Shown here piece by piece: positions 63,538-64,000 of a DNA stretch of 64,000 nucleotides. The notes beneath the pieces were generated by a model. The model was given only the letters and a program-made list of their open reading frames with translations, was not told the DNA's origin and did not search any database. Position 1 is the stretch's first letter. Every line of letters begins with the position of its first letter. A program made the translations under genes and the position numbers. This DNA comes from Nereida sp. MMG025 (lineage in GTDB: Bacteria; Pseudomonadota; Alphaproteobacteria; Rhodobacterales; Rhodobacteraceae). The DNA lies in contig NZ_JAKFZN010000002.1 of assembly GCF_021654165.1 (NCBI RefSeq), positions 115,001 through 179,000 on the forward strand. Reading direction: 5' to 3'.

Positions 63538-64000
63538 TTAGTGTCCCATCAAATCATCAAGGGCACCCGGCTTGTCGGCCACACCCAGTTTATCCACGAT
63601 CGTCTCTGACGCCTCGTTCATGCCAATCACATCAACCTCGGCCCCGTCCCTGCGGAATTTGAGCACAACCATGTCCAGCGCAGCAACCGAAGAAATATCC
63701 CAGATATGCGCGCGGCTGACGTCGATGGTCACGCGCTCAAGCGCCTCGTTGAAATCAAACGACTTGGTAAATTGATCAGACGAGGCAAAGAACAACTGGC
63801 CTTCAACCGTATAAGTGCGGTGCTGGCCGTTCTGCGACAGGTCAGACCGCACGCGGAAAATCTGCGCAATCTTGCCCGCAAAGAAGATGCCCGACAACAG
63901 CACACCTGTCAGAACTCCGATCGCAAGGTTGTGGGTATAGACTGTCACAAACACCGTCGCCAGCATGACGATGCTGGAGGATGTCGGATGCTCGCGCAGA
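63538..64000 (-). CDS. SulP family anion transporter with STAS domain (partial)
   Basis: Only the C-terminal 153 residues are in the window; the frame is open to the right edge. The last membrane helices (MLATVFVTVYTHNLAIGVLTG and LLSGIFFAGKIAQIF) are followed by a STAS domain (VEGQLFFASSDQF, ERVTIDVSRAHIWDISSVAALDMVVLKF), the signature C-terminal module of SulP carriers. SulP proteins move sulfate, bicarbonate (BicA) or other anions with sodium or protons. Coupling to a Usp gene and proximity to sbtA make bicarbonate plausible, but the N-terminal transport domain is not visible. Confidence 0.9.
   Translation of the reverse strand, partial: LREHPTSSSIVMLATVFVTVYTHNLAIGVLTGVLLSGIFFAGKIAQIFRVRSDLSQNGQHRTYTVEGQLFFASSDQFTKSFDFNEALERVTIDVSRAHIWDISSVAALDMVVLKFRRDGAEVDVIGMNEASETIVDKLGVADKPGALDDLMGH

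Overview
The window is chromosomal DNA of an alphaproteobacterium, most likely a marine Rhodobacteraceae (Roseobacter-group) bacterium. The base composition is moderately GC-rich, the coding density is very high with many 4-nt ATGA/GTGA overlaps, and the gene families fit that group: MsrP, a zinc-ribbon DinB, a DUF2794 protein, a GltB-like FMN protein, TRAP and AEC transporters, and several short proteins of alphaproteobacterial type. I see no insertion sequence, prophage, CRISPR array, tRNA or rRNA. Nearly all of it reads as core or lineage-level genome rather than a mobile island.

Layout. 0-9 kb: partial msrP, a membrane-anchored glutamate-synthase-like protein, a fasciclin protein, clpB behind a strong heat-shock (sigma-32 type) promoter, small orphan genes, pyrF, and an NfeD/SPFH membrane pair. 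9-16 kb: a D-amino-acid dehydrogenase-like flavoprotein behind a tandem glycine riboswitch, DNA polymerase IV, the glnK-amt ammonium operon, and a class A penicillin-binding protein. 16-25 kb: mlaA-mlaC, a type I secretion ABC/adaptor pair, an overlapping ridA/GDPD/FemAB-like/pterin-dehydratase operon, a peroxiredoxin, a ferredoxin-reductase-like flavoprotein, and rsmD. 25-38 kb: an orphan TRAP binding protein, map-sfsA, a cinA/GNAT/AhpD-like/OmpA operon, a LysR regulator, fadH, three conserved roseobacter-type genes, and ilvD. 38-47 kb: a CPBP protease, accD-folC, a rhodanese-like/LysM pair, zapE, an MFS carrier with a cysteine-rich Sel1-like lipoprotein, and an alpha/beta hydrolase. 47-57 kb: a long leftward operon (fghA and neighbours), a TetR regulator with four matching operator palindromes, the glutathione-dependent formaldehyde dehydrogenase, two I78 inhibitor lipoproteins, an unexplained nested RNA hairpin, and cell-wall/peptide hydrolases. 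57-64 kb: a bicarbonate module (beta-carbonic anhydrase, SbtA, SbtB, a 55-residue membrane protein), asd, a DEAD-box helicase, two copies of a palindrome, and a SulP transporter/universal-stress-protein pair.

How the genes work together. glnK-amt handles ammonium uptake. frmA-type dehydrogenase and fghA together oxidise formaldehyde as the glutathione adduct. Carbonic anhydrase with SbtA and SbtB would acquire and regulate bicarbonate, possibly assisted by the SulP carrier. mlaA-mlaC serves phospholipid traffic, and fadH serves unsaturated fatty-acid oxidation. The observations that deserve most attention are the heterotroph SbtA/SbtB module, the operator array around the TetR gene, the nested hairpin at 53814-53908, the repeated palindrome at 61996 and 62656, and the glycine riboswitch on an oxidase-like gene.
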